Shown here: positions 15,371-24,015 of the stretch, piece after piece
Layout: each line of letters starts with the position of its first letter
Position numbering within the stretch: position 1 is the stretch's first letter
Assembly: GCA_046153945.1 (NCBI GenBank)
Contig: JBJXFF010000039.1
Coordinates: forward strand, 11,678-75,677
From: SXOA01 sp046153945
Lineage (GTDB): Bacteria; Planctomycetota; Planctomycetia; Pirellulales; Pirellulaceae
Length of the DNA: 64,000 bases
Reading direction: 5' to 3'
Translations under genes and position numbers: made by a program
Notes under the pieces: generated by a model
The model's database searches: none
Told to the model about the DNA's origin: nothing
What the model saw: only the letters and a program-made list of their open reading frames with translations

Positions 15371-17068
15371 TTATAGCTTCAGCAGCGTGTCAAATAGTTC
15401 GTTGATCGTGGCAATCACCTTGGCGGAAGCCTGGAACGCCCGCTGGTAGGAAATCATCTTTACCGCTTCCTCATCCATGTTCACGCCAGACACCGCCAAT
15501 TGTTGCCCCTCGAGCATCGACTGAAAGCTGCGAAAGCCTTCTGTCGCCGATTTGGAGGCAGCCGACCCTTGGGCGGTGTCGCTAATGAGCTTGTCGTACA
15601 ATTGAGCCAGGGTTCGGCCGTTCTGCGAGCTCAGCGGCGTGTTTAAGAAGTCCGCCAACCGAACAGCATTCTGGGAATCTTCCCCCACGCCTCCCAGGCT
15701 GGCCGCGAAGCGACCAGGATCGGCTTGAAGCGTGGCATCAATGTCGATGCTCCTGGCGTCGCTGCCGCTGAAGAAGGAGTTGAGACCCAGCGCACCGAGC
15801 ACGCCGCTGGTATCCGCAGCGAAGCTAAAGGTCAGGTTTGGATCGTCCGCGCTGATTTTCAGTTTGCCGTCAGCAGTGATGCTGGTTGTAATGCCGTCAA
15901 TCGCATCGAGTTGTGCTTGCAGATCGGCTAAGGACGTATCTTCATCCAGCCCGTTAAGATCCACGGAAATTGTCGTGGTATTTGTTTCTCCCGTGAGCGA
16001 GTTCTTGACCACCAAGGAAAAGGACCCGTTGACGGGTGGAACGCCGAGCCCCGCCTGATCCAAAGGAACATCATAATCCACGGCAGCTACATTCCCCGTG
16101 ATTGCCGAGTAGCCAACATTTCCTTGGCCACTGGAGTAGATTTGATTGAAGCCCTGAATCAAGGAACCCGCTACCGTATCGAGCTGGCGAATAAAATTGC
16201 TGACGATTACGTCGCGCGATTGGATGAGGCCGGCGAGCTTTCCGCCAGAGGTTCCCACGGGAGCATCCGTCTCAGCCATGTGGATTTGCAGGGCCATTTG
16301 ACCATTGTTCTGTTCCTCCACGGTCTTCACATCGCGATGAATCCCCTCGAAAACAAGATAGTCGCCTTGGGAGTAGACGGAAACACTTCCGTCGGGCTGT
16401 TCGGATGTGCGAATGTCAATAATGCTTGAGAGCGCGCGGAGGGCATTGCCTCGGCGGTCGCGGAGGCCTACGGCATCGCTGAGTGACGTGCCCCCTCCTT
16501 CCGCCTGAGCGATTTGCACGTTCAGTTCGGCGATTTCCTTGACGAGCTTGTTAATGTCATCCGCCTGGTCCGCCACCTGCTGATTCAAGCCCTGAAAAAT
16601 CTGTTCGGCCTTGTCATTCAAGCGGCGTATGTCCGCGGCAAGTTGCTGACCCTGCAAAACGGCGATTCTTCGCACGCCAAGGCTGCCAGGCTGGTTCAAA
16701 ATGTCCTGGATGCTGTTGAAGAATCTGCTCATGGACGTGCTTAGGTCGTTGCTGCTTAGCTCGCCCACCAGCCCTTCCAATTGCGCGTACGTTGTATCCT
16801 GGACCTCGCCGCTGGCTACGTCTGAATTGGCGGAGCGAGATTGCTCCTCCAGAAACTTGTCCACCTGCTGAACGATGGACAGAACCTTGACACCCGTTCC
16901 CATCAGGAGGTTGCCGTAGCGCAGCGTCGGCGACGGCACCAGCAACACTTGCTCCCGGATGTATCCGGGCGTGTTGGCGTTGGCAATGTTGTTGCCCGTG
17001 ACCTGCAGCCCAATCTGAGCCGCGTTCAGGGCATTGCTGGCGTTCTGGATGGTGCCAAATAGAGACAT
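15371..17068 (-). CDS. flgK: Flagellar hook-associated protein FlgK (HAP1)
   Basis: This 565-residue protein is the first junction protein placed on the hook. The N-terminus MSLFGTIQNASNALNAAQIG then LQVTGNNIANANTPGYIRE is the rod/hook-family motif. The C-terminal domain has SGVNMDEEAVKMISYQRAFQ followed by ASAKVIATINELFDTLLK, the standard FlgK/FlgE ending. Length is normal. It lies between flgN, its export chaperone, and flgL. This is the canonical order flgN-flgK-flgL, and the three probably share one transcript. Confidence 0.95.
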   Translation of the reverse strand: MSLFGTIQNASNALNAAQIGLQVTGNNIANANTPGYIREQVLLVPSPTLRYGNLLMGTGVKVLSIVQQVDKFLEEQSRSANSDVASGEVQDTTYAQLEGLVGELSSNDLSTSMSRFFNSIQDILNQPGSLGVRRIAVLQGQQLAADIRRLNDKAEQIFQGLNQQVADQADDINKLVKEIAELNVQIAQAEGGGTSLSDAVGLRDRRGNALRALSSIIDIRTSEQPDGSVSVYSQGDYLVFEGIHRDVKTVEEQNNGQMALQIHMAETDAPVGTSGGKLAGLIQSRDVIVSNFIRQLDTVAGSLIQGFNQIYSSGQGNVGYSAITGNVAAVDYDVPLDQAGLGVPPVNGSFSLVVKNSLTGETNTTTISVDLNGLDEDTSLADLQAQLDAIDGITTSITADGKLKISADDPNLTFSFAADTSGVLGALGLNSFFSGSDARSIDIDATLQADPGRFAASLGGVGEDSQNAVRLADFLNTPLSSQNGRTLAQLYDKLISDTAQGSAASKSATEGFRSFQSMLEGQQLAVSGVNMDEEAVKMISYQRAFQASAKVIATINELFDTLLKL

Positions 17069-17138
17069 GGCGGATGAGCAGCTAGCAGGTAAATCGCGAG
17101 GTTGCGATCCTCGCCCCCAGCCGCAAGAAGATGCGGGC

Positions 17139-17672
17139 TCAGGCTTCCTGGTTCACCAGCGAACCGACCGAGTGCACTGTTTCCCCTTCTCCATATGTCG
17201 GCTGCAATCGACCTCCGGTAGCGATAATCTCTAGCAGTTGCGAAACATGGAGCAGCGATCTTTGCGCCAGCACCCAATTGGTGATGCTCTGGTTTTGCAG
17301 CAGCCGCATTTGGGTCTGCGATTCCTTGACTTGCTTGCCTAACTTCTCGCGTTGGTGAACTGGGAGAATTGCGGCAAGCTGGCCAAGGGAGTCCCCTGGG
17401 AGGTTTTGCTCCTTCGCCGCGGCCAGCATTTGACCTCTCCTCTGATGACATGCTTGCAGTCTCTCCCCCAGTGCTAGTTCGCGAATTTGCAGGTCCGTAA
17501 GTACTTCTAATTCTGCACTAGCAAGGCAATCCTTCTTCGCGATCAACACCTCAAGCAGCTCGTCCTGAACGCTGGAAAGCTCCCCCAGCAGATCGGCAAG
17601 TGCCTGCTCCCAGTTGAAGGTTGGAGCGGCCATGTTATCAGTCGTGAGCGCAATCATGAAACGTGCTTTCAA
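17139..17672 (-). CDS. flgN: FlgN-like export chaperone for hook-associated proteins
   Basis: The long frame gives 177 helical residues. The visible pattern fits FlgN: LADLLGELSSVQDELLEVLI, AKKDCLASAELEVLTDLQ, then a long coiled coil, QSQTQMRLLQNQ-like stretch and a short C-terminal tail. FlgN binds the C-terminal ends of FlgK and FlgL and delivers them to the export gate. The position directly before flgK supports this more than sequence, which is poorly conserved in the family. The start is unsettled: TTG 17672, ATG 17657 and ATG 17633 are all in frame. MAAPTFNWEQALADLL from 17633 looks most natural but has no clear Shine-Dalgarno. Confidence 0.7.
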   Translation of the reverse strand: MKARFMIALTTDNMAAPTFNWEQALADLLGELSSVQDELLEVLIAKKDCLASAELEVLTDLQIRELALGERLQACHQRRGQMLAAAKEQNLPGDSLGQLAAILPVHQREKLGKQVKESQTQMRLLQNQSITNWVLAQRSLLHVSQLLEIIATGGRLQPTYGEGETVHSVGSLVNQEA

Positions 17673-17707
17673 CTATCGGATTTCGTGCTTCGAATTACGA
17701 CTTTTCC

Positions 17708-18043
17708 TCAGCTCGGCCGTTTCAACATAAACAGCTCAAACATGGGGCCGGCAAACTGTTCCTGAGTTGCTTCGGAAAGCTTTTCCGCCATCATCTGGTC
17801 GAGTTGCCCCTGAAAGACTTCTTCCCCGCGCCCTCCATGAAAGTAGGCCGGCTTATCGACTGTCTTTCGCATGGAAGCAATGAGCTGGCCATAGAACGTG
17901 TTCCCCACGAAGTCGCCGAAGGCGGCCTTGAGTTCCTCGGGCTGAGCCGCCTGGATGGCGTCCTGCGACGTCAACGCACTAGCCGGCGACTTCATCGCCG
18001 CAGCAGGTGGCTGAAACGGCAGACTGGAAATTGAACTCACCAT
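17708..18043 (-). CDS. flgJ: Rod-binding protein (FlgJ N-terminal domain only)
   Basis: This 111-residue protein corresponds to the rod-scaffold half of FlgJ: ELKAAFGDFVGNTFYGQLIA, then SMRKTVDKPAYFHGGRGEEV, FQGQLDQMMAEKLS and a closing helix. The muramidase half found in gammaproteobacterial FlgJ is absent. Stand-alone rod-binding proteins are common in other phyla, which then use a separate peptidoglycan hydrolase. No such hydrolase is seen nearby. The gene sits between flgI and flgN in the same direction. The family assists rod assembly in the periplasm. Confidence 0.85.
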   Translation of the reverse strand: MVSSISSLPFQPPAAAMKSPASALTSQDAIQAAQPEELKAAFGDFVGNTFYGQLIASMRKTVDKPAYFHGGRGEEVFQGQLDQMMAEKLSEATQEQFAGPMFELFMLKRPS

Positions 18044-18108
18044 GACGATTCACTCTCTTCCTATCCGAGACTTTCCGTGTTCCATCCGTGACGATTGCCT
18101 CTTCGCGC

Positions 18109-19179
18109 CTACTCGATGATCAGTTCCCCAAACAGCGCCTGCTTGTGCTGGAGCATTTTGATGATGTCGATGGTGTCCTCCGTGGGAACCTTCAGAGCAT
18201 TGAGGGCATCGACGAGGGCCGAAAGTTTGGTCTTGCTTCCGTCGCCGACTATATCGAGCGGGACGAACTCTCCAATTCCTTCCGCGCCACCGGTCTGAAT
18301 GAGCCGGTTTTTGTGCATCACGGCCACAGGACCAATTTCTACATCGGCTCCGACGATGACTGCTTTCTTGCGTTCGTTGATGATGACCTTGGTGTCCGTT
18401 TGAAAGCGGGCGACTCGTGTGTCTAGCAGGAGCCCCGCGAACTGAGCCGGATTATCTTCGTAGAGTTTGGGGATCGTTACCTCGATCTTCACTTGGTCAA
18501 TCGCCCGAGCCACGTTGTAGCCCAGCATATCGGGCTGCGTGTTGATCCGTTCGGCCAGATAGTTGGTGTTCTGAAAGGAGGCATGGTCCTTGTTCATCAC
18601 CAAGGTCAGTCTTCCGTTCCTGACAAATTCGTTTTGGAACCGGGCTTCCACCTGCATTCCGAGCGAAATCTTGCCGGTTTGCGGACTCGCGAGGTCGTCC
18701 AGGGAAATCGCCCCTTTTGCCAGTCCATAAACGGTTTTGTCGTCTGGCCGCGGGCCGCGCATCTCCGTCAGCAGAAGATGTCCGCCAGCCAGGCTCTTGG
18801 CGCTCATCGCGCTGACGGTGCAATCGAGACGATCCCCTTGCTGCGCCCCTCCGGGAGGGACCGTGGCCGAGACGAAGACGAGGGCCACGTTTTTCACACC
18901 CTTGAGCTCATCCAGCGAGGCTTGCCCTTTGGAATCGGGACCAGGCCTGTGCCCCATCAACTCCATGTAGCGAGCCAGGGCCTTCATGGTCGCCTTATTG
19001 TCTCCATCCCCTGTCCCTTTTAGTCCACCTACGAGTCCTATCCCATGGAGTGCATTCTCTTCCTGCCCCTTAATGCGGCAGAGGTCGCCGATTTTGTGGT
19101 CGGCGAAAGCAGTTAACTGCGAACTTAGGACGAGCGCCAGGCAAAAGACGTGACGGCAAAACGAAGGAAAGGTTTTCAT
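18109..19179 (-). CDS. flgI: Flagellar P-ring protein FlgI
   Basis: FlgI makes the peptidoglycan-level bushing around the rod. From ATG 19179 the protein has 356 residues, starting with a signal peptide (MKTFPSFCRHVFCLALVLSS, cleaved near TAFA/DHKIG). Family motifs follow: IGDLCRIKGQEENALHGIGL, VGGLKGTGDGDN, VFVSATVPPGGAQQGDRLDC, VMNKDHASFQ and PKLYEDNPAQFAGLL. Upstream in-frame codons add 17 residues before the signal peptide and were not used. Length is normal. A P-ring gene implies a Gram-negative-type envelope. It lies between flgH and flgJ. Confidence 0.95.
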   Translation of the reverse strand: MKTFPSFCRHVFCLALVLSSQLTAFADHKIGDLCRIKGQEENALHGIGLVGGLKGTGDGDNKATMKALARYMELMGHRPGPDSKGQASLDELKGVKNVALVFVSATVPPGGAQQGDRLDCTVSAMSAKSLAGGHLLLTEMRGPRPDDKTVYGLAKGAISLDDLASPQTGKISLGMQVEARFQNEFVRNGRLTLVMNKDHASFQNTNYLAERINTQPDMLGYNVARAIDQVKIEVTIPKLYEDNPAQFAGLLLDTRVARFQTDTKVIINERKKAVIVGADVEIGPVAVMHKNRLIQTGGAEGIGEFVPLDIVGDGSKTKLSALVDALNALKVPTEDTIDIIKMLQHKQALFGELIIE

Positions 19180-19263
19180 GGGAGGTCGCTTAATCGCTTG
19201 ATGTCTGATCCGTGAATTTCCGTGTTTCATCCGTGGCCCAATCCACTTTTTCCGTCGTGCCGG

Positions 19264-20052
19264 TCAGAACGGGCTGAACGTATCCAGGAAGCGTGTCACA
19301 AACCCCCGGCGATAGCCGTCGCGAATGATGCCGAGTTCCGTCTTTTCGATGGAGAGGTCCGCCACGTTGTTGCTGACTATCACGTTGTTCGCCAGGATGT
19401 CTTCACGGCGGCAAATGCCGGATAGGGAGATTTGCCAGCGCTCCTCGTTGATGCGGACAGTGCGGTGAGCCTCCAGAACGAGATTGCCGTTGGGGAGAAT
19501 CGCTTGCACCGTCGTCGCAATCTCGAACTTGACCGATTCTATCGTCTGCATGGTTCCGGTCGCCCGGTTCTGCTGGTTGATGTTGTATTGGATTCGCTGA
19601 TCTCCATCGGTCTGCGGCGCGGGCTTCACACTGCGCAGTCCATTCAGAAAAATCCAGTCATCGAGCACGGCATCCCACTTCCCTTGCTTGCGGCGCTGTA
19701 CCTGCCCTTCCGAGTTTTGCCGCTGCGAGACATCCACGCGGATAGTGATAATGTCGTGGACCCGCACTTCCTTCTGCGGCGGCAGCGGGTACTCATACCA
19801 ACCGGTCGGCGCGGGGGCAGACGGATATCCGTAGGGGGGACGCGGAGGCGGATCCATTGTTCTGGGGCCAGGGCCCTGTCCGGCACCCGCTTGCATCATG
19901 GCCACGGGACGAGTCCGGCCGCTATAGAGACTCGAATTAGGAGAGTCGTCCTGAGCCAGGACCGCGCCGCTCCCCATCGCGACAATCGCACTGCCGGCGA
20001 TGACCGAGCGGAGAAACTGACGGCGATTATCGGTGTGGAAGTATGCGTTCAT
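19264..20052 (-). CDS. flgH: Flagellar L-ring protein FlgH, without a lipobox
   Basis: FlgH builds the outer-membrane ring of the basal body. The 262-residue protein shows VRVHDIITIRVDVSQRQNSE, VKFEIATTVQAILPNGNLVL, EAHRTVRINEERWQISLSG and RREDILANNVIVSNNVADLS, all typical. The N-terminus is unusual. Canonical FlgH is a lipoprotein, but here the leader reads NRRQFLRSVIAGSAIVAMGS and ends AVLAQDD without any cysteine. NRRQFLRS resembles a twin-arginine motif. A Pro-rich insert (about 55-90) follows. Export by Tat or Sec and an unlipidated ring protein are inferred from this leader. It lies between flgA and flgI. Confidence 0.92.
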   Translation of the reverse strand: MNAYFHTDNRRQFLRSVIAGSAIVAMGSGAVLAQDDSPNSSLYSGRTRPVAMMQAGAGQGPGPRTMDPPPRPPYGYPSAPAPTGWYEYPLPPQKEVRVHDIITIRVDVSQRQNSEGQVQRRKQGKWDAVLDDWIFLNGLRSVKPAPQTDGDQRIQYNINQQNRATGTMQTIESVKFEIATTVQAILPNGNLVLEAHRTVRINEERWQISLSGICRREDILANNVIVSNNVADLSIEKTELGIIRDGYRRGFVTRFLDTFSPF

Positions 20053-20112
20053 GATTTGGATGTCTTTTGCCGCTGTTTAGTGCTGCAAGCCCGCTAGATA
20101 TCAACTCCCGCT

Positions 20113-20931
20113 TCAACGCACCCTCTGCACACCGGTTCCCAGTACTTCGACCACTTGATACCCGGTGACGCGAGTCACCAACTTTTCCTTGGTCGCAAGG
20201 TCTTCGACCAGGATATTGTCTCCCTGCCCCCCCTCTTCCAGCGCCTTGCCGGTCATCGAGACCACCACCCCAGCACCTACTGCTTTGATGGTCACTTTAT
20301 CGTTGCGGTGAACGAGGCGAGGAGATTGGACAAGCTCTTTCAGGACTTGCTGGCCGGCCGGCAGCGAGCGGAGGAGCTCCTTGCCAACCAGATCCTCGAT
20401 TTTGCGCGGCGCTGAGCCTTCATTTGGTTGAATGGAGACGGATCGAAGCTCCAGGTCGGAAGCACGCAGCACAGTTCCGCGATCGAGCGCGCGCGTCGTC
20501 ACTGGGACTAGCACCACCCCCACGGAATCTGCCGTGCGAGGGATCTTGGTGGAAGGTGTGAGAAAGGCAGTCGGGACAACCGCCCCAGCCGCTTGCGGTT
20601 TCGCGGAAGCTTTCTGATCCGCCCGGCGAACGACTAGTTTCTCAGCTCCTCCCCAAGTGATCGCATTCAAATTGACGTCCGACAGCGCCAGAAGCTCTCG
20701 AATTTCCCCACGGCGAACATTGCGCGGCTTTCCCGCGGCAGGAACCGGAAAGAGTTGCAGTTCGGCCAAAGCTGCCGCTTCGTTCTCGTTGTCGGACACG
20801 ATCTCGGCCACATCTTTGAGCCGCACAATCGCGCCGCTGCAAACCGCCTCGGGCTTGAGGCGCACCTCGGCCCCTTCGGCAGTCCAGACGATGAGCGTAA
20901 GTATCAGAGAGTAGAGAGAGATGCGTTGCAT
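20113..20931 (-). CDS. flgA: P-ring assembly chaperone FlgA
   Basis: FlgA is the periplasmic chaperone for P-ring assembly. The 272-residue protein has a signal peptide (ISLYSLILTLIVWTAEGAEV). The C-terminal SAF-type domain shows VPVTTRALDRGTVLRASDLE, VGKELLRSLPAGQQVLKELV, VHRNDKVTIKAVGAGVVVSM and GDNILVEDLATKEKLVTRV, the family hallmarks. The N-terminal half (about 25-140) is less conserved. It sits between flgG and flgH, so the ring genes and their chaperone are adjacent. Length is within the family range. Confidence 0.92.
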   Translation of the reverse strand: MQRISLYSLILTLIVWTAEGAEVRLKPEAVCSGAIVRLKDVAEIVSDNENEAAALAELQLFPVPAAGKPRNVRRGEIRELLALSDVNLNAITWGGAEKLVVRRADQKASAKPQAAGAVVPTAFLTPSTKIPRTADSVGVVLVPVTTRALDRGTVLRASDLELRSVSIQPNEGSAPRKIEDLVGKELLRSLPAGQQVLKELVQSPRLVHRNDKVTIKAVGAGVVVSMTGKALEEGGQGDNILVEDLATKEKLVTRVTGYQVVEVLGTGVQRVR

Positions 20932-20997
20932 TTTGCGATTCTTCGTGTTCGGTCTGTTCGGAATTACCAGCCGGCTGACGCCGGACCGCTCGGCGGA

Positions 20998-21792
20998 CTA
21001 GCGGCGGAGATTCGAGATGAGCTGCAAAATCTGGTCGCCGGCCTGGATGGCCTGCGAGTTGAGTTCAAACGACCTCTGCGTGGTGATCAGATCGATCAGT
21101 TCCTGGACGGGCTCCACGTTGGATGCCTCCAGCGCTCCTTGCACAATTTTGCCGACGCCGTTTTGATTCGGAGCTTCCGCGGTGGGTTGCCCCGAGGAAT
21201 CAGTCAGTGCATACAAGTTGTCGCCGAGCTTGAGCAAACCCTCGGGATTCGTGAAAGTTGCGATTTGCAGGGTTGCGAGCTGATTTTGAGTGCCGTTGAG
21301 CACATAGGACATCTGTCCGTCGTTGCTGATGCTGAAATTGGTTGCACCAGGGGGCAGAGTGACGTTGGGAAATAATTTCCGTCCCATCGAGGCGGAGCCG
21401 AGCACCAGGTCACCCGTGGCATTCAGCGAAAAATTGCCGGCGCGGGTGTAAAGCGTCTGTCCTGACGGGTCCTGCACTTGAAAGTACCCTTGCCCTTCGA
21501 TCGACATGTCAAACAGACTGTTGGTTTGCTGGGAAGCACCTTGCTGCTGGCTGGTTTGTACGCTCTGCACGCGCGAACCCAGACCAATACTTGTACCGGT
21601 GGCGGTCAGGTTACCTTGCGAGTCCTGCGAACCCGGATACTTGTAATGCCGGTAGAAGTTGTCCTCAAAATTCGCCCGCCCTTTCTTGAAGCCGGTCGTG
21701 TTCACGTTGGCCAGATTATTGGCAATCACATCCAGTTTGGTCTGGAGGGATTCCATTCCGGAAGCGGCGGTGTAGAGAGTTTGAATGCTCAT
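20998..21792 (-). CDS. flgG: Distal rod protein FlgG
   Basis: FlgG forms the distal rod of the flagellar drive shaft. The 264-residue protein has the N-terminal MSIQTLYTAASGMESLQTKL, then DVIANNLANVNTTGFKKGRA, the rod/hook motif. The core has FDMSIEGQGYFQVQDPSGQ and YTRAGNFSLNATGDLVLGS. The C-terminus is EASNVEPVQELIDLITTQRS followed by FELNSQAIQAGDQILQ. Its length near 260 and the VNTTGFKK and SNVEPVQE forms mark FlgG rather than FlgE or FlgF. It follows flgF by about 40 bases. Confidence 0.95.
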   Translation of the reverse strand: MSIQTLYTAASGMESLQTKLDVIANNLANVNTTGFKKGRANFEDNFYRHYKYPGSQDSQGNLTATGTSIGLGSRVQSVQTSQQQGASQQTNSLFDMSIEGQGYFQVQDPSGQTLYTRAGNFSLNATGDLVLGSASMGRKLFPNVTLPPGATNFSISNDGQMSYVLNGTQNQLATLQIATFTNPEGLLKLGDNLYALTDSSGQPTAEAPNQNGVGKIVQGALEASNVEPVQELIDLITTQRSFELNSQAIQAGDQILQLISNLRR

Positions 21793-21833
21793 GGGAAAGA
21801 AGGAGTCAGGGGACAGGGGACAGTGAAAACGAG

Positions 21834-22589
21834 TTAGACGCGTAGCATTCGAGAAATGAGGGAACTCGTCATGCTGTCGTGGTTCTGAATCATGCGGGTG
21901 CTGGTTTCAAAGGCCCGCTGGGCGGAAATGAGTTCGACCATTTCCTGGATCGGGTTCACGCCGCTCATTTCCACGACTCCGCGGCGAACACGGCGGTCTT
22001 CGTCGGGCACTGGGGACTGGCTGTTTTCCGGGGCGGAGAAATAGTTCTGCCCAACCTTGGTCAAGTTCGATAATCGGTCCGCTTGCACAAGGGCCAATTG
22101 CCGGACTCCACCGGCCTGCGAGATAACTCCTCCCGGGAGCAATTCCCAAGGAAGCCGGCCGTCAATCTGAATGGGGCTGCCATCGCTGGAAAGGACAGGA
22201 TCACCTTCCCGCGTTTGCAACTCCCCTTCACCGCCCAGTTGAAAGTTGCCGGCACGCGTGAGTAGTTGTTGATCGCCATGCTGGACGACGAAAAACGAAT
22301 TTGCCGTTTCCAAGGCCATGTCCGTTTGGATTCCGGTGGGCCGGATATTACCGACATGAAAATCGGTGGAGGTCTGATTCTGCCCGGTTCCGCCGCCAAT
22401 GTCATTGAGCGAACGTGATCCGCGAGACGCCATGCCTCGCTCAATCGCTTCGCTGTCGCGCGATTCGAGCAGCGCAAGATCCCGCTTAAAGCCGACCGTG
22501 TCGACGTTGGCGAGGTTGTTGCTCAGCACCTCGACCTTCTGGCCCTGTGCTGTCGCCCCGGCTGCGGAGAGGTAGAGTCCGTAGTACAT
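21834..22589 (-). CDS. flgF: Proximal rod protein FlgF
   Basis: This 251-residue rod/hook family protein starts MYYGLYLSAAGATAQGQKVE, with VLSNNLANVDTVGFKRDLAL, and ends GVVEMSGVNPIQEMVELISA then QRAFETSTRMIQNHDSM. Position before flgG, shorter length and divergence at the centre favour FlgF over a second FlgG. It is the first gene of the nine-gene flagellar run. A near-consensus sigma-54 promoter lies 49-64 bases upstream, giving a predicted leader of about 37 bases. AAGGAT precedes the start codon by 12 bases. Confidence 0.88.
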   Translation of the reverse strand: MYYGLYLSAAGATAQGQKVEVLSNNLANVDTVGFKRDLALLESRDSEAIERGMASRGSRSLNDIGGGTGQNQTSTDFHVGNIRPTGIQTDMALETANSFFVVQHGDQQLLTRAGNFQLGGEGELQTREGDPVLSSDGSPIQIDGRLPWELLPGGVISQAGGVRQLALVQADRLSNLTKVGQNYFSAPENSQSPVPDEDRRVRRGVVEMSGVNPIQEMVELISAQRAFETSTRMIQNHDSMTSSLISRMLRV

Positions 22590-22637
22590 TTTGGCGCATC
22601 ATCCTTGAAAAGCGCCCCCCGGCGTTGCCGCCCAATA

Positions 22638-22653
22638 AGCAAGCCGCGGGCCA
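22638..22653 (-). promoter_or_regulatory. Sigma-54 promoter of the flgF operon
   Basis: The minus strand reads TGGCCCG, CGGC, TTGCT. The sigma-54 consensus is TGGCACG, 4 bases, TTGC(A/T). The -24 GG and -12 GC dinucleotides are intact at exact spacing, with one mismatch overall. The predicted transcription start is near 22627. The site heads the rod and ring operon, a class of genes often driven by sigma-54. Confidence 0.7.
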
Positions 22654-22854
22654 GAGTCGGCCGAGTGCCCGCCCAAACAGATGTGCTAGCGGAGATAAGG
22701 TCCGCTGCGGAAGAGGGTTAGCGCTCGCCGGATTGATGGCCTAGGTGAGTCGCCGTAAATAAGCCGACTCACGGCAAAGCGCAGAAGCTGCCGGTTGGAA
22801 CCGGCAAAGATTGACGTAGTCGACAGAATGTCCGCTCACGGAGTGTGCGGACCA

Positions 22855-24015
22855 CTATTTCGGATCCACTTTCACCTTGAGCTTATATTCGCCTGGAAAC
22901 TGATAACCTTCACCCGCGTATTCGTTCTGAATTCCGATGGCGAACTGCAAGGTGCCGGAGGTCTTGGCCGTGAAAGTCAAGCTGCGGCCGACTTTGAATG
23001 GTTGTGCTTTGTCACCAATCTTGGCGCATAGTGCGCCACCAGCAATCTGGTTAGGAATATACCAGCCGTAGTTGGGCATCCCATCCGGTCCCGAGTGGGC
23101 ATTGCTGCCCCAAGGAGACATGACGATGGAGCCTTCCGCCTTGACCGTGATCTTGTCGCCGGCCTGAACCCTGATGCCGCTGCTCTTGAAACCGCGCTGC
23201 GCCAAGGTATCACCGCCGACGGACATGTTCTTCCTTAGCGACTCGCGGGCACCGGATTCACGCTCCGCTCGGGAGACATCGCCCAGCACAATCTTGAGGG
23301 GGCCGTACTTGCTGTCAATGGTGAATTCCTGCGGTGTCACCTTGCCCAGAACCGTAAAGTCGCTGGTCACCACCGTGTCGAGCTGAATCCAAGGGCTGTC
23401 GCTGGCACCTCCCGCATCGTCATCCGACTGTTCCTCCGCTGCGTCGTCGAGTTCCTTGATGATCTCGGAAACATGCCGCTTGAGTTCGGCATTCTCGGAG
23501 CCGACATGCTTGTCGAGTTCCTTTCGGATGCGGACCCCCATGCCAGCCAGTTCCTTGTGCGCCTGTTCGCGGGTCTTATAGTCGTCCCCGCCCAGCTTCT
23601 CGATCAAGGCCTTAATCCCCTCCGCCGCCTTCTTATTGCTATCGAGTCCCGGCGTAAAGCTGCGAATCTTGGAAATCGGCACCGTCAGCTTGCCAAACGG
23701 CGTTTCGACGGCGACTTCGCTGACCGACAGATCCCCACTGATGACCGAGCCATCCTGCAAATGAAGGCGAATGAACTTCGGACCCAGCTCCGGCAGCGGA
23801 GCGCGGGGAACTTCGACCTCTTCCTCCTTCGGCTTCTCGCCAGGCTTGGTCGCCGCCGGCGCTCCGGGCTTCACCCCTTCGATCACGCGGCGGATGACAG
23901 CCTCCACCTCCTTGACCGGTTCGGCGGGAGCATCTTCTTTCTTCTCCTGGGCATAGGCCGCCAGAACCGTGAGGTAAGCAAAGCCGACGACAAAAAGTTT
24001 GAGAGCGAATTTCAT
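22855..24015 (-). CDS. Secreted protein with C-terminal LecA/PA-IL-like domain
   Basis: The function is not known. From ATG 24015 (AGGA nine bases upstream) it has 386 residues. A signal peptide (MKFALKLFVVGFAYLTVLAA) is followed by an acidic/Pro-rich stretch and a segment (LHLQDGSVISGDLSVSEVAV, TPFGKLTVPISKIRSF) resembling planctomycete proteins that recur around LRLxDGSxxxG. A helical HEAT-like part follows (TREQAHKELAGMGVRIRKEL). The last 110 residues look like a PA-IL galactose-lectin fold: GDKITVKAEGSIVMSPWGSN, GPDGMPNYG, GGALCAKIGD, FAIGIQNEYAGEG. Calcium and sugar binding are inferred from that likeness. It is downstream of the cadherin-repeat gene on the same strand and may be a surface partner. 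Confidence 0.65.
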   Translation of the reverse strand: MKFALKLFVVGFAYLTVLAAYAQEKKEDAPAEPVKEVEAVIRRVIEGVKPGAPAATKPGEKPKEEEVEVPRAPLPELGPKFIRLHLQDGSVISGDLSVSEVAVETPFGKLTVPISKIRSFTPGLDSNKKAAEGIKALIEKLGGDDYKTREQAHKELAGMGVRIRKELDKHVGSENAELKRHVSEIIKELDDAAEEQSDDDAGGASDSPWIQLDTVVTSDFTVLGKVTPQEFTIDSKYGPLKIVLGDVSRAERESGARESLRKNMSVGGDTLAQRGFKSSGIRVQAGDKITVKAEGSIVMSPWGSNAHSGPDGMPNYGWYIPNQIAGGALCAKIGDKAQPFKVGRSLTFTAKTSGTLQFAIGIQNEYAGEGYQFPGEYKLKVKVDPK

